Origin: Algoriphagus resistens
GTDB lineage: Bacteria > Bacteroidota > Bacteroidia > Cytophagales > Cyclobacteriaceae
Assembly: GCF_001442615.1 (NCBI RefSeq)
Contig: NZ_LMXN01000014.1
Span: 1 to 64,000, forward strand
Reading direction: 5' to 3'
DNA length: 64,000 nt
Positions 42,717 to 51,312 of the stretch are shown piece after piece. A program made the position numbers and the translations under genes. A model generated the notes under the pieces. That model saw nothing but the letters and a program-made list of their open reading frames with translations, ran no database searches and had not been told where the DNA came from. Within the stretch, counting starts at the first letter, position 1, and every line of letters begins with the position of its first letter.

Positions 42717-43465
42717 TCAGAGCAGTCCTAGTTGAAGATGAACAGCAATCCTATGAGAGGCTAAACTTATTATTAGAACGGGACCATTCGGATAAATTGA
42801 AGGTGATAGCGCATGCCAAAACTTCTGATGAAGCGATAGGGATTTTGAGGTCAAAAGATGCAGACCTGGTGTTTTTGGATGTGGAATTAGGTGGTGGAAG
42901 CAATGCTTTTGAAATTCTCCGTCAGCTCGATCAAATAGATTTCAAAATCATTTTTACTACAGCGCACGAGCGTTTTGCGCTCCAGGCGATTAAGTTTTCT
43001 GCACTGGATTACCTGCTGAAGCCCATTGATCCAAGTGAGCTTTCTGAAGCAGTGAATACTTTTATTACGCTTGGAAGAGATAATGATTTTTCTAAAAAAA
43101 TGGAGAATTTCTTCCGGCATTATTCAGAAAGTCCAACACAGAAAAAGTTGGGACTGCCTACGCTGTCAGGAATTGAATTTGTAATGATTGCAGATATTAT
43201 ACGCTGTCAGGCGGATGTGAATTATACTCACTTTTTTCTGCGGGATGGCAGGAAGATTTTGGTGTCCAAGACCCTGAAGGAATTTGAGATGCTTTTGTCA
43301 GGTTTTCAGTTTTTCAGGATTCATAATTCCCATTTAATCAACCTCCAAGAGGTGAAAGCTTACCAGCGTGGCAAAGGGGGATTTGTAGTGCTCAATGATG
43401 GAGCTGAGCTGGAAGTCGCACAGCGAAGAAAAGAAGGCTTGATGGAAGCACTGAAGAGAATTTAG
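42713..43465 (+). CDS. LytTR-family response regulator
   Basis: 250 residues. Receiver domain 1-120 with the acidic pair EDE, phosphoacceptor Asp in LVFLDVELGGG (near residue 55), Thr in IFTTAHE and Lys in YLLKPID. A LytTR DNA-binding domain follows (about 150-250) with FFRIHNSHLINLQEVKAYQRGKGGFVVL. Cognate of the kinase immediately upstream. Confidence 0.94.
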   Translation: MIRAVLVEDEQQSYERLNLLLERDHSDKLKVIAHAKTSDEAIGILRSKDADLVFLDVELGGGSNAFEILRQLDQIDFKIIFTTAHERFALQAIKFSALDYLLKPIDPSELSEAVNTFITLGRDNDFSKKMENFFRHYSESPTQKKLGLPTLSGIEFVMIADIIRCQADVNYTHFFLRDGRKILVSKTLKEFEMLLSGFQFFRIHNSHLINLQEVKAYQRGKGGFVVLNDGAELEVAQRRKEGLMEALKRI

Positions 43466-43569
43466 AGCCCTCGGTTCAACAGAAAGCCGTTTAGCGCGGC
43501 TGTTCAATTTTGGAAAAGTGTATATAAAAGGGCAGTCATTGGTTCAGATGAGAAAAGGAGTGGGGAATA

Positions 43570-44139
43570 CTATGATTCAGAGGAGAATTCCAGAATCCTG
43601 TTTTTGTACCAGTCTAAAAGTTGAGGTGAATAAATAGGTATGGAAATTAGCTCAACCAGAATTCCTTCTTTGATGATATAATGTGTTGGAGACAATTCTA
43701 TGTTGAAGTTTTCATTTACCCATTTTCTGTCTACACTAGCTGTCTTATATCCAAAATCTCCCCTTTTTGAGAAATACCTTTCGATTTTTTGAGGAGAGGA
43801 CATCGCAAAACTGAGGAAAACAATGTCTTCTCTATCCTTTAATTCTTCGGTAAGCTTTTTAAGATTCTCTTCTTCCTGCTTGCAGCCTGTACATCCCACA
43901 AACCAAGTGTTAAGCACTATCAATTTGTCTCTCAGCTCTGAATATTCAATTCTGTTTCCAGCTAAATCTACATAGTCAAACTCAGGAAATTTCGATCCTA
44001 TAGGTAATCCTAGCGTAACTTTTCTTGCGTTTTCAACTGTACTTTCAAGTACTTCTGGATTTGATAAGGTGTTGCTTTGGCTCATAGAAAAGGTGTATGA
44101 ACCTAGAAGAGCAAACAGTACTAAGGTTATTTTTTTCAT
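43570..44139 (-). CDS. TlpA/thioredoxin-like secreted protein
   Basis: 189 residues from ATG 44139 (MKKITLVLFALLGSYTFSMSQ, a signal peptide). The frame is open 17 codons higher, but those give no signal sequence. Thioredoxin fold with the redox pair in LNTWFVGCTGCKQEE (CxxC near residue 90) and a cis-Pro region ELSPTHYII. Likely a periplasmic thiol oxidoreductase or resilience-type reductase. Downstream of the barrel-like gene on the same strand, with a gap of 47 bases. Confidence 0.85.
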   Translation of the reverse strand: MKKITLVLFALLGSYTFSMSQSNTLSNPEVLESTVENARKVTLGLPIGSKFPEFDYVDLAGNRIEYSELRDKLIVLNTWFVGCTGCKQEEENLKKLTEELKDREDIVFLSFAMSSPQKIERYFSKRGDFGYKTASVDRKWVNENFNIELSPTHYIIKEGILVELISIPIYSPQLLDWYKNRILEFSSES

Positions 44140-44186
44140 TTTATAAGAAAGCAGATCGGTAACAAGATAGTTAGTTTGAAGTAGAA

Positions 44187-44744
44187 TCAAAATCTGTATC
44201 CAAAACGGAGATGTAAATTCACTGTTAAATTCCCCTCATCATAAGAGTAGCCTTGTGATTTGTAGAAATAATGTAGGTAACCGAATCCTATTCCCGTCTC
44301 AAATACAAAATTCGTGGATATAGGTCGGCGGACTCCCCAAGTAGGCACAATTGATAAATCAGGTATGACAACATCATCGTATTGGGAAATCACAAAGAGA
44401 TCAGGATGAAAACTGGTTTTTAATGAAAAGAAATTCCCAAAGTTCCCTTTGGTGGGTTTTCCTTTATTACTACGTTTTTCTAAATTATAGTACCACCTGG
44501 GTTCTGCTGTAAAAACAGTTAAAAACACATAGCTACTTGAATAGTTTAAATCTCCCCAAGCCTGCATATCAAGGCCAACTTCTGCTCTCAAAGCGAATTG
44601 ATCCGAAAGCCTATATTCGTTATTCAGCCAAACTCCTAAAAAACCAACATGAAGCTCGGGTTTATTGGTAGACACAACAGCCTCTTGAGCATTCGCTAAA
44701 GGCATTGAACATAGAAAGGCAAAGAATGCGAAAAGATTTTTCAT
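44187..44744 (-). CDS. Outer-membrane beta-barrel-like protein, unknown function
   Basis: 185 residues with signal peptide (MKNLFAFFAFLCSMPLANAQE). The mature part alternates short aromatic-rich strands (ELHVGFLGVWLNNEYRLSDQFALRAEVGLD) and ends in LTVNLHLRFGYRF, an outer-membrane terminal strand with final Phe. Probably an 8- to 10-strand barrel. Own -7 element at 44768-44775. Family not recognised. Confidence 0.7.
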   Translation of the reverse strand: MKNLFAFFAFLCSMPLANAQEAVVSTNKPELHVGFLGVWLNNEYRLSDQFALRAEVGLDMQAWGDLNYSSSYVFLTVFTAEPRWYYNLEKRSNKGKPTKGNFGNFFSLKTSFHPDLFVISQYDDVVIPDLSIVPTWGVRRPISTNFVFETGIGFGYLHYFYKSQGYSYDEGNLTVNLHLRFGYRF

Positions 44745-44767
44745 TGAGGCTATAGGATTAATTTCGG

Positions 44768-44775
44768 CAAAACTA
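44768..44775 (-). promoter_or_regulatory. -7 element of the 44187-44744 gene
   Basis: TAGTTTTG on the minus strand; leader about 17 bases. No clear -33 element. Confidence 0.45.
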
Positions 44776-44804
44776 ATCTTTTTTTATATCCCACTTCCAA
44801 CCGC

Positions 44805-45710
44805 TCACTTCCTTGGATGAAAATCAGTCAGCACCTGCCTTAAATAATCCCGGTCCAAGTGGGTATAGACTTCTGTGGTTGTGATGCTTTCATGACCGAG
44901 CATTTCCTGAACTGCCCGAAGATCTGCTCCTCCTTCGATTAGATGAGTGGCAAAGGAATGCCGGAATGTATGGGGTGAGATGTTCTTTTCTATTCCTGCC
45001 TGTTGCGCAGTTTTCTTGATAATCAGAAAAATCATTACACGTGAGAGTTTTTTTCCTCTACGGTTTAGAAACACATATTCTTCGTGTCCTTTTGTGATAG
45101 TTTGATGAATGCGAACTTCATTTTTATAAATATTCAGGTACTTCAAAGCGTCTTTTCCAATGGGAACGAGCCGTTCTTTATTGCCTTTACCAACTACTTT
45201 CAAAAAACCTACATCTTCAAAAACCTGCCCTTTTTTCAGTTCTATCAGTTCGGAAACGCGAAGACCAGAACTATAGAGCATTTCCAACATGGCGCGGTTG
45301 CGATGACCTTCCGGTTCGCCGAGAGGAATCGCCTCCAGAAGCTGTACGATTTCCTGATAGCTCAGCGTGTCAGGTAGTTTCCGGCCTAGTTTAGGAGCTT
45401 CTAGCAGCTGTGCGGGATCTTCGGTGATTTTATCCTCATACATCAGGAAACGGTAAAAAGCTTTGATTCCCGAGATGATCCGAGCGTGGGTATATTCCGA
45501 AATTTCCAGCTTGGACAGCTCTGTTACAAATTTTCTTAGATGCTCCAGTTCCAGTGCCAGCGGGCTCTGATCAGGGAAAGCTGTCTCGCTGTATTTCGCG
45601 AGTTTTTCCACATCACGGGAGTAAGCTTCAATAGAATTTCCGCTTAACGATCGCTCCAGTTTGAGATAATGGCGGAATTGCTTGATGTGGTTTTCCCAGA
45701 TTTTGTGCAT
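44805..45710 (-). CDS. xerD: Tyrosine recombinase XerD
   Basis: 301 residues. SAM-like core-binding domain (1-90, HYLKLERSLSGNSIEAYSRDVEKL), then the catalytic domain. Catalytic residues are Arg in SSGLRVSELIEL, Lys in VVGKGNKERLVPI, HTFRH and GHESITT, and Tyr in TEVYTHLD. Size and motifs match XerD, which resolves chromosome dimers at dif with XerC; no partner or dif site is seen here. Divergent from aroQ, with paired -7 elements. Confidence 0.92.
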   Translation of the reverse strand: MHKIWENHIKQFRHYLKLERSLSGNSIEAYSRDVEKLAKYSETAFPDQSPLALELEHLRKFVTELSKLEISEYTHARIISGIKAFYRFLMYEDKITEDPAQLLEAPKLGRKLPDTLSYQEIVQLLEAIPLGEPEGHRNRAMLEMLYSSGLRVSELIELKKGQVFEDVGFLKVVGKGNKERLVPIGKDALKYLNIYKNEVRIHQTITKGHEEYVFLNRRGKKLSRVMIFLIIKKTAQQAGIEKNISPHTFRHSFATHLIEGGADLRAVQEMLGHESITTTEVYTHLDRDYLRQVLTDFHPRK

Positions 45711-45734
45711 TCAGGTTGTAAAGTTGTAATGTGG

Positions 45735-45742
45735 CAAAGTTA
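45735..45742 (-). promoter_or_regulatory. -7 element of xerD
   Basis: TAACTTTG on the minus strand, 24 bases before the xerD start. The same octamer occurs on the plus strand at 45792 for aroQ. Confidence 0.5.
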
Positions 45743-45791
45743 AAAGTTTAGATTGACCGAACCCTACCACTTTATAAACTGAAAATCCTTT

Positions 45792-45799
45792 TAACTTTG
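45792..45799 (+). promoter_or_regulatory. -7 element of aroQ
   Basis: TAACTTTG on the plus strand, about 29 bases ahead of the aroQ start. Confidence 0.5.
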
Positions 45800-45828
45800 A
45801 CTCAGCAACCAACAAACCGAATTTTGTT

Positions 45829-46242
45829 TTGAAAATAATGATCATTAACGGGCCAAACCTCAATCTTCTCGGTAAAAGAGAGCCTGAAGTCTATGGCAGC
45901 TCTTCTTTTGAAGAATATTTTGAGGGATTGAAAAAGGCCTTCCATGACGTTGATCTGCATTATTACCAGAGTAATGTGGAGGGCGAGCTGATCAATAAAA
46001 TCCACGAAGTAGGCTTTTCTTTTGATGCCATTTTACTCAATGCGGGTGGCTATACCCATACTTCAGTGGCTATCTCTGATGCCATCGCCGCGGTGACCAC
46101 CCCTACGCTGGAGGTACATATTTCGAACATTTACAAGCGGGAAGAATTCCGCCATAAAAGTATTATTTCCAAATCCTGTGTCGGAATGATATCTGGGCTT
46201 GGCCTGAAAGGCTACGCCCTGGGAATACTCTATTTTCAATAA
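45829..46242 (+). CDS. aroQ: Type II 3-dehydroquinate dehydratase (TTG start)
   Basis: 137 residues from TTG 45829, giving MKIMIINGPNLNLLGKREP, which matches the usual family N-terminus. An ATG three codons later (45838) would also keep all motifs. Active-site blocks: NGPNLNLLG, the Tyr loop EPEVYG, NAGGYTHTSVAISDA and EVHISNIYKREEFRHKS. It dehydrates 3-dehydroquinate in the shikimate pathway. The serC-like gene follows 13 bases later. Confidence 0.94.
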   Translation: MKIMIINGPNLNLLGKREPEVYGSSSFEEYFEGLKKAFHDVDLHYYQSNVEGELINKIHEVGFSFDAILLNAGGYTHTSVAISDAIAAVTTPTLEVHISNIYKREEFRHKSIISKSCVGMISGLGLKGYALGILYFQ

Positions 46243-46255
46243 CCTATTTCTACCT

Positions 46256-47311
46256 ATGCTCACATTTGCGCCTGGGCCATCTAAAGTATATGATGCCCTT
46301 CCTAGTTATTTGCAAGATGCTTACACCGAAGGCATCCTGAGTGCCAATCACCGCAGCAATGCTTTTATGCATCTATATCAGGAGACTGAACAACTGATGC
46401 GTGAAAAGCTGCATATGCCGGAAGATTACAAATTGCTTTTCACTTCCTCAGCCACAGAAAATTGGGAGATCATAACCCAATCTGTGGTGCAGCAAGCGGG
46501 TTTTCATATTTACTCAGGGTCATTTGGCAAAAAGTGGATAAGCTTTGCAAAGCATATCAATCCCGCGACGGACGGCTTGAAAATCGAAGCAAACCAGGCA
46601 ATCGATGTGGCAAGTTTGGAGATCAGTGAGGATTTCGACGTGATTGCGCTGACGCAAAATGAAACCGCAAATGCGACTCAGGTGCCAATGTCTGTGATTG
46701 AAGCCATTAAGGGGAAATACCCGGAAAAAATGATTGCAGTGGATACCACTTCTTCTATGGCCGGAATCGAGCTGGACTTTAGCTTGGCTGATATCTGGTA
46801 TGCTTCCGTGCAGAAATGTTTTGGACTTCCTGCAGGTTTGGGGATTTTGATTCTGTCTCCTAAAGCCATAGAAAAATGTGAATCCAAGGGTGAAAAAGGG
46901 CGATACAATAGCCTAAGTTTTATTCTGGAAAATGCGGCTGGATATCAGACTCACTATACTCCTAATGTCTTTGGAATCTATCTTTTAAACCGTGTACTCA
47001 AGGATCTGGAAGAAATCCAGCATATAGATGCGAACCTTAGGGATCGGATGCAAAAGCTCGAAAATGCCGTAGCTCAGTCAAAATCACTAAGGATGCTGGT
47101 GGACAATGCAGAGACAAGAAGCACTACGGTTCTGGCTGTCACTGGAACGGAGGAATTGATTGCTTCGGTAAAAAAAGATGCCGAAAAAGAGGGTATGCAG
47201 CTGGGGTCGGGATATGGGCCACATAAGCCAACCAGCTTCCGGATTGCTAATTTCCCTGCGATCACCAATGCAGAGATGGATAAGTTGATCGGGTTTTTGG
47301 GAAGATATTAA
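46256..47311 (+). CDS. serC: Class V aminotransferase, SerC-like
   Basis: 351 residues beginning FAPGPSKVY, the SerC/alanine-glyoxylate fold-type I start. The probable pyridoxal phosphate lysine is in WYASVQKCFGLPAGLG (near residue 185). ALTQNETANATQVPM and DTTSSMAGIELDF contribute to the cofactor site. Phosphoserine transaminase is the best guess for serine synthesis, but related class V enzymes are close. Probably co-transcribed with aroQ and closed by the terminator at 47363-47390. Confidence 0.75.
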   Translation: MLTFAPGPSKVYDALPSYLQDAYTEGILSANHRSNAFMHLYQETEQLMREKLHMPEDYKLLFTSSATENWEIITQSVVQQAGFHIYSGSFGKKWISFAKHINPATDGLKIEANQAIDVASLEISEDFDVIALTQNETANATQVPMSVIEAIKGKYPEKMIAVDTTSSMAGIELDFSLADIWYASVQKCFGLPAGLGILILSPKAIEKCESKGEKGRYNSLSFILENAAGYQTHYTPNVFGIYLLNRVLKDLEEIQHIDANLRDRMQKLENAVAQSKSLRMLVDNAETRSTTVLAVTGTEELIASVKKDAEKEGMQLGSGYGPHKPTSFRIANFPAITNAEMDKLIGFLGRY

Positions 47312-47362
47312 CCACAGGAGGTGGAGCTTTAACTCAAGGACACGGAGTTTAAATACTGAATC

Positions 47363-47390
47363 GGTTCGAGTCTTCAGATTCGGGCCTTTT
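47363..47390 (+). terminator. Terminator after the serC-like gene
   Basis: Eleven-bp stem (47363-47373 with 47376-47386, several G-T pairs) followed by TTTT. Confidence 0.65.
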
Positions 47391-47496
47391 CTATTGCTTA
47401 TCCTCAGCTTTGCAAATATTTCAGTGACTTTATTGTTCACCATTTCATAATTTCAAAACCTTCGTTCTTCTGTAATAATCTCCCTACTTTCGCGGA

Positions 47497-48087
47497 ATGT
47501 TTGATTTGAAAGAAATATTGTCGGTTTCCCTGATTCTTTTTTCTGTGATTGATATCCTTGGTTCTATCCCGATTATAGTCAACCTAAGACAGAAGGTAGG
47601 GCATATCCAGTCCGAAAAAGCCACTTTGGTAGCAGGGGTGCTTATGATTCTCTTTCTTTTTGCGGGCAAATCCATTTTGAGTCTGTTTGGAATAGGAGTG
47701 GAGGACTTTGCTATCGCAGGTGCTTTGATAATTTTCGCCATTGGTGCGGAGATGATTCTGGGGGTTGAACTTTTCAAATCGGATCCTGATGCCAAAGACA
47801 GTGCTTCCATAGTACCTATAGCTTTTCCTTTGATAGCTGGAGCGGGTACGCTTACTACTATTTTAACATTAAAGGCTGAATTTGCTCAGATTAATATCGC
47901 CATAGGAATATTACTGAATCTGATCTTGGTCTATATTGTACTGAAAAGTACAGGCTGGCTGGAGCGAAAGATTGGAAAAACAGGTTTAGACGTGCTGAGG
48001 AGGATTTTTGGAATTATTTTGCTTTCCATCGCTGTGAAAATTTTCAAGACAAACGCTTTTCCGCTAAGCATGGAGTCGGGGATTTAA
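47497..48087 (+). CDS. MarC family membrane protein
   Basis: 196 residues with six membrane helices. Typical features are ILFSVIDILGSIPIIVNL near the N-terminus and PIAFPLIAGAGTLTTIL near residue 107. The MarC/UPF0056 family is widespread and of uncertain role; the old link to antibiotic resistance was not upheld. It lies 37 bases ahead of rnhA and is possibly in one transcript. Confidence 0.88.
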   Translation: MFDLKEILSVSLILFSVIDILGSIPIIVNLRQKVGHIQSEKATLVAGVLMILFLFAGKSILSLFGIGVEDFAIAGALIIFAIGAEMILGVELFKSDPDAKDSASIVPIAFPLIAGAGTLTTILTLKAEFAQINIAIGILLNLILVYIVLKSTGWLERKIGKTGLDVLRRIFGIILLSIAVKIFKTNAFPLSMESGI

Positions 48088-48123
48088 GCCCTATCTTTTA
48101 CGTATTTTCATTTACTTTACCCC

Positions 48124-48576
48124 ATGATTACCATTTATACTGATGGCGCTGCCAAAGGAAATCCCGGCCCGGGAGGCTACGGAGCTGTGCTAAAATTCGG
48201 AAAACACCGAAAGGAACTTTCTGAAGGCTTTCGCCTCACCACAAATAACCGCATGGAGCTTTTGGCAGTGATCCGTGCCCTGCAGGCTTTGAACACGAAT
48301 GAATTTCCTGTACAGATTTATTCCGATAGCAAATATGTAGTGGATTCTGTGGAGAAAGGCTGGATTTGGGGATGGCAGAAAAAGGGCTTCAAGGACAAGA
48401 AAAACCCCGACCTCTGGCTACGGTATATTCCGCTTCACCTGAAGTACAAGCCCAAATTCATCTGGGTAAGAGGGCATGCCGGCAATATCGAAAATGAGCG
48501 CTGCGATGTGCTGGCAGTACAAGCAGCAGAAGGCTTTGACCTAAAGCCCGATCAGGGGTATGAAGCGAGTTTGTGA
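48124..48576 (+). CDS. rnhA: Ribonuclease HI
   Basis: 150 residues. Catalytic acids are visible in TDGAAKGNPGPGGYGAV (Asp), NNRMELLAVIRAL (Glu), YSDSKYVVD (Asp) and GHAGNIENERCD (His and Asp). It degrades the RNA strand of RNA-DNA hybrids. Full length, with the basic protrusion region (GWQKKGFKDKKNPDLW). Confidence 0.96.
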   Translation: MITIYTDGAAKGNPGPGGYGAVLKFGKHRKELSEGFRLTTNNRMELLAVIRALQALNTNEFPVQIYSDSKYVVDSVEKGWIWGWQKKGFKDKKNPDLWLRYIPLHLKYKPKFIWVRGHAGNIENERCDVLAVQAAEGFDLKPDQGYEASL

Positions 48577-48687
48577 GGAGCTTTTGATAAAATATGGAGT
48601 TTACTTTTATAAAGAACACTAGTTTACATTAGCATCGTAAACCTCTGGGTGCTTGGGCTTATTTCTTGAGACTTCGGATTTGATACT

Positions 48688-49809
48688 TTATAATTTGTCC
48701 ATCGACACGAAGGGAGTATCAGCACGATCTACATCCAAAAGTGGTCTGTATTCCGAGTCTGGATATTGCCAGCCTTGCTCTCCCAATTCATAAAGCAAAG
48801 GAGCTAGATTCTGGACTGCGGCTTTGCAACCTTGGATAATTGCTCCCATTTTTCCGGTTTGCTTGGAGAGTACAGCTTCGTTTTCGATTTCAAAAGGGCC
48901 TGAAAAATTTTTCTCTTTCAAAACATTCACAAAAGCTCTCCAGTCCATGGAATCACCCAACCCAAATCCCGGTAGTGTAGCTTCATAGTGATGCCTGTCC
49001 CAAGGATTGGTGCTGGATGAAATCCCGGCTTTTTCTGCCCATTCGGCAGGAACCTGCTGCATCGGATACATATTTCCCCAGAATGGATCAGGATTATTTC
49101 GGGTGGACTTCACATGGATTCTCTTGAGGCGGTTCATGTCGGTATTTTTGATCACTTCCACTGGATCGGTATGCTGCCAGATGTCATGTGAAGGATCGTA
49201 GATTTCGCCATGATTGGATTCGGGGACGAGTTCATACATGAGTTTTCTCGCTGCCAGAACCCCTGTAAGATTGTTGAAAGTACCAAAGTGGCCTGAACTT
49301 CTCCAGCCTTCCATGGGACAGTTTTCATAGAGAATGGTTACTCCCAAGCTATTGGCATAACGGATAATTGGCCCAAAGATCTTCTGATATTCCAGCAGGT
49401 TTTTCTCGAAACCACCGTCCTGATTTCCCAGTTCGTGATTGTAGCCTACGAAAGTCCCGACTTTCACGTCGTTCTCATCTCCGCCAAGCAGATATGCCAT
49501 TCGGACTAATCGCAAAAGATGGTTTTGATTTTTGATCCGCTCAGCTGGATCTCCTCCGATAAGATTGTCAAAAGCTCCTATGGATAGCCGAAGTTTAGCT
49601 CTATTGAATTTTTCGATCAGTTTTTTTGCTTCTCCTGAACCGAAATTTTCATAGTCCAGATGAGTGGCGACAAAATCATCCCGTGTACCATCCCTTCTGA
49701 AAACGCATAAGTCTAAGCCTTGTACGTCTATTTCCAGTGCTTTTTCTACCGTTTGATCCAGGGTTAGCTGGTCAAAAGCGGATGTCATAATCCAGATTGG
49801 GTTTACCAT
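48688..49809 (-). CDS. Sugar phosphate isomerase/epimerase-like TIM barrel protein
   Basis: 373 residues, cytoplasmic. AP-endonuclease-2-like barrel with metal-ligand candidates ILYENCPMEGW, IYDPSHDIW, KRIHVKST and PFEIENEAV. Proteins of this type act on inositols or other sugars; the substrate cannot be assigned. It lies beyond the terminator of the lipoprotein gene, so it has its own promoter. Confidence 0.82.
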   Translation of the reverse strand: MVNPIWIMTSAFDQLTLDQTVEKALEIDVQGLDLCVFRRDGTRDDFVATHLDYENFGSGEAKKLIEKFNRAKLRLSIGAFDNLIGGDPAERIKNQNHLLRLVRMAYLLGGDENDVKVGTFVGYNHELGNQDGGFEKNLLEYQKIFGPIIRYANSLGVTILYENCPMEGWRSSGHFGTFNNLTGVLAARKLMYELVPESNHGEIYDPSHDIWQHTDPVEVIKNTDMNRLKRIHVKSTRNNPDPFWGNMYPMQQVPAEWAEKAGISSSTNPWDRHHYEATLPGFGLGDSMDWRAFVNVLKEKNFSGPFEIENEAVLSKQTGKMGAIIQGCKAAVQNLAPLLYELGEQGWQYPDSEYRPLLDVDRADTPFVSMDKL

Positions 49810-49832
49810 ATTCAGCTTGTTTGGGTTCTATC

Positions 49833-49882
49833 AAAAAAAGGAAATAAACCAGCCGATGACAAGGACTATGTTTATTTCCTTT
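49833..49882 (-). terminator. Terminator of the 49912-50385 lipoprotein gene
   Basis: Perfect 13-bp stem AAAGGAAATAAAC / GTTTATTTCCTTT (49837-49849, 49870-49882) with a 20-base loop. A run of T (49833-49839) follows on the minus strand. Confidence 0.88.
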
Positions 49883-49911
49883 GAAGGAATAATAAGTTTA
49901 CTCTTTGTATA

Positions 49912-50385
49912 TCAATGTACCAAAGTCAGGGTTACTTCCTGCGTACCGAAGCTTGATAAATCCACATTTTGTGTAAGCACCATATTGTCTGCATCCACGC
50001 TTACCATTTTTAAATCTCCAGTGGCACCTGGAATATCAATAAGATCAGTATCTACAGAAAGCACCTTGGTTGACTCGTTATATGTCCAGACAAAATCGCT
50101 TGATTGAGGCTCTGATTCATCGCATTTAATTGCACCAGCATTTACTACACCTGTGTTGCCAGACTCGTTATAGTTAAAGGTGATCGTATTATCCAGAAAG
50201 CATTCGGGGATTTCCGAAGTGATTGGGACGCCACCCACTGATGCACTGCTGAATTTCCAGGCTACACCTGACCCAATAAGTTCGGCATCCGTCTTCGGTG
50301 GGTCCTTATCATCATCGCTACATGAGCTTAAAGTGATGAGGCTGGCGAGGACGATGAGGAAGGAGAGTTTCTGAAAAATTTTCAT
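49912..50385 (-). CDS. Lipocalin-like lipoprotein, probably surface exposed
   Basis: 157 residues. Lipobox LSSC, then SDDDKD, an acidic signal of the surface-lipoprotein type. The mature domain has AWKFSSASVGG, ECFLDNTITFNYNESG and a second Cys in AIKCDES, the layout of the Lipocalin_4-like lipoproteins common in Bacteroidota. Similar in plan to the protein at 37431. Monocistronic with a strong terminator. Confidence 0.78.
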   Translation of the reverse strand: MKIFQKLSFLIVLASLITLSSCSDDDKDPPKTDAELIGSGVAWKFSSASVGGVPITSEIPECFLDNTITFNYNESGNTGVVNAGAIKCDESEPQSSDFVWTYNESTKVLSVDTDLIDIPGATGDLKMVSVDADNMVLTQNVDLSSFGTQEVTLTLVH

Positions 50386-50463
50386 AGGGAAAAATGGTTA
50401 GTTCTGGAAAATCTAAATTACAGAAATAATGCTAAAATCCTGGTTTAATTTGACTCTAGACAA

Positions 50464-50772
50464 TTATTCCTTTCCAGAATACCGTTTGCGTATTTCCACT
50501 TTTTGCTTCTGTCTATTCCAAAGCGCACAGGCCAAATCAGGCGCGACTTGGTCTGGGTCGGATACATGAAGGATTTTTTTGAGCTTTTCCTCACCTAGAT
50601 CTATTCGGTAACATATCTGAAGCAAGCGCTCAAACTCCCTATCCAGCATATAAGCGATGACTTTGGAGAGCATAGCAATGGCTTTTTCTTCATCAAATTC
50701 ATCAGCTTTCTCTGGGAGATCAAAATCCTTTCTCAGTAATAAAAAAGTTTCTTTAGATAGGGTTTCACTCAT
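50464..50772 (-). CDS. Conserved hypothetical protein, helical
   Basis: 102 residues from ATG 50772 (MSETLSKETFLLLRKDFDLP). A start four codons higher (50784) would run into the terminator stem of the upstream gene and is less likely. All-helical, acidic; contains EKAIAMLSKVIAYMLDREFERLLQICYRIDL and PDLACALWNRQKQKVEIRKRY. Reminiscent of a small Bacteroidota family of unknown function. No motif for catalysis. Confidence 0.7.
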   Translation of the reverse strand: MSETLSKETFLLLRKDFDLPEKADEFDEEKAIAMLSKVIAYMLDREFERLLQICYRIDLGEEKLKKILHVSDPDQVAPDLACALWNRQKQKVEIRKRYSGKE

Positions 50773-50782
50773 ATCTGCTGCC

Positions 50783-50807
50783 AAAAAAGCCCCTTGGAAT
50801 AGGGGCT
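50783..50807 (-). terminator. Terminator of the DUF5606 gene
   Basis: Stem AGCCCCT / AGGGGCT (50788-50794, 50801-50807) followed by T6 on the minus strand. Confidence 0.85.
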
Positions 50808-50813
50808 GGTTTA

Positions 50814-51263
50814 TTAATTATCTGATTTTTCTTCAGACTTAGCTTCTTCAGGTTTTTCCTCTTCCGGTTTTTGCAACACTTCAGGAGCCTGTATTCGAAG
50901 TAAGTTGTACCAGGTGATCAACTTCTTAATATCTGAGGTATAAACTCTCGCTTCGTCTACTTCCGGAAGCACATGCTTCATAAATGCTCTAAGCTCAGAA
51001 TCATCAGGATTGGCATCCAGACCCAAATCACCTTGGAATTCCGCTTCTATCTTCTGCATCACGGATTCCAGCGGCTCAGCACCCTCTTCTGTCAGGGTAT
51101 AGATGGAAATATCACTTAGAATAGATACACGCTGGGACATGCCGGCAACGAGTTTCGTTTTTTTTGCATCCATGCTTTCGAGGATCACTCCTGTGCGTGA
51201 AGGTTTCAAAACTTTGAACAAACCGGGTTTCCCGGCTACGGTGGCAAGATCTTTAAAATTCAT
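50814..51263 (-). CDS. DUF5606 domain protein
   Basis: 149 residues, cytoplasmic. MNFKDLATVAGKPGLFKVLKPSRTGVILES and SQRVSILSDISIYTLTEEG form the small SH3-like N-terminal domain of DUF5606; a helical middle part with WYNLLRIQAPEVL follows, then an acidic Glu/Lys tail. Conserved through Bacteroidota; function unknown. The -7 element lies at 51286-51293, and engB is upstream on the same strand. Confidence 0.85.
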   Translation of the reverse strand: MNFKDLATVAGKPGLFKVLKPSRTGVILESMDAKKTKLVAGMSQRVSILSDISIYTLTEEGAEPLESVMQKIEAEFQGDLGLDANPDDSELRAFMKHVLPEVDEARVYTSDIKKLITWYNLLRIQAPEVLQKPEEEKPEEAKSEEKSDN

Positions 51264-51285
51264 TTGGTTTATTTTTTCGAGGCTA

Positions 51286-51293
51286 CAAATATA
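51286..51293 (-). promoter_or_regulatory. -7 element of the DUF5606 gene
   Basis: TATATTTG on the minus strand, about 22 bases ahead of the start codon. Confidence 0.45.
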
Positions 51294-51312
51294 GGACTAT
51301 CAATTAAATGAT

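Noticed and set aside
44805..45710. Integrase of a mobile element
   Set aside because: Length, motifs and setting among housekeeping genes match XerD; no att sites or cargo genes adjoin it.
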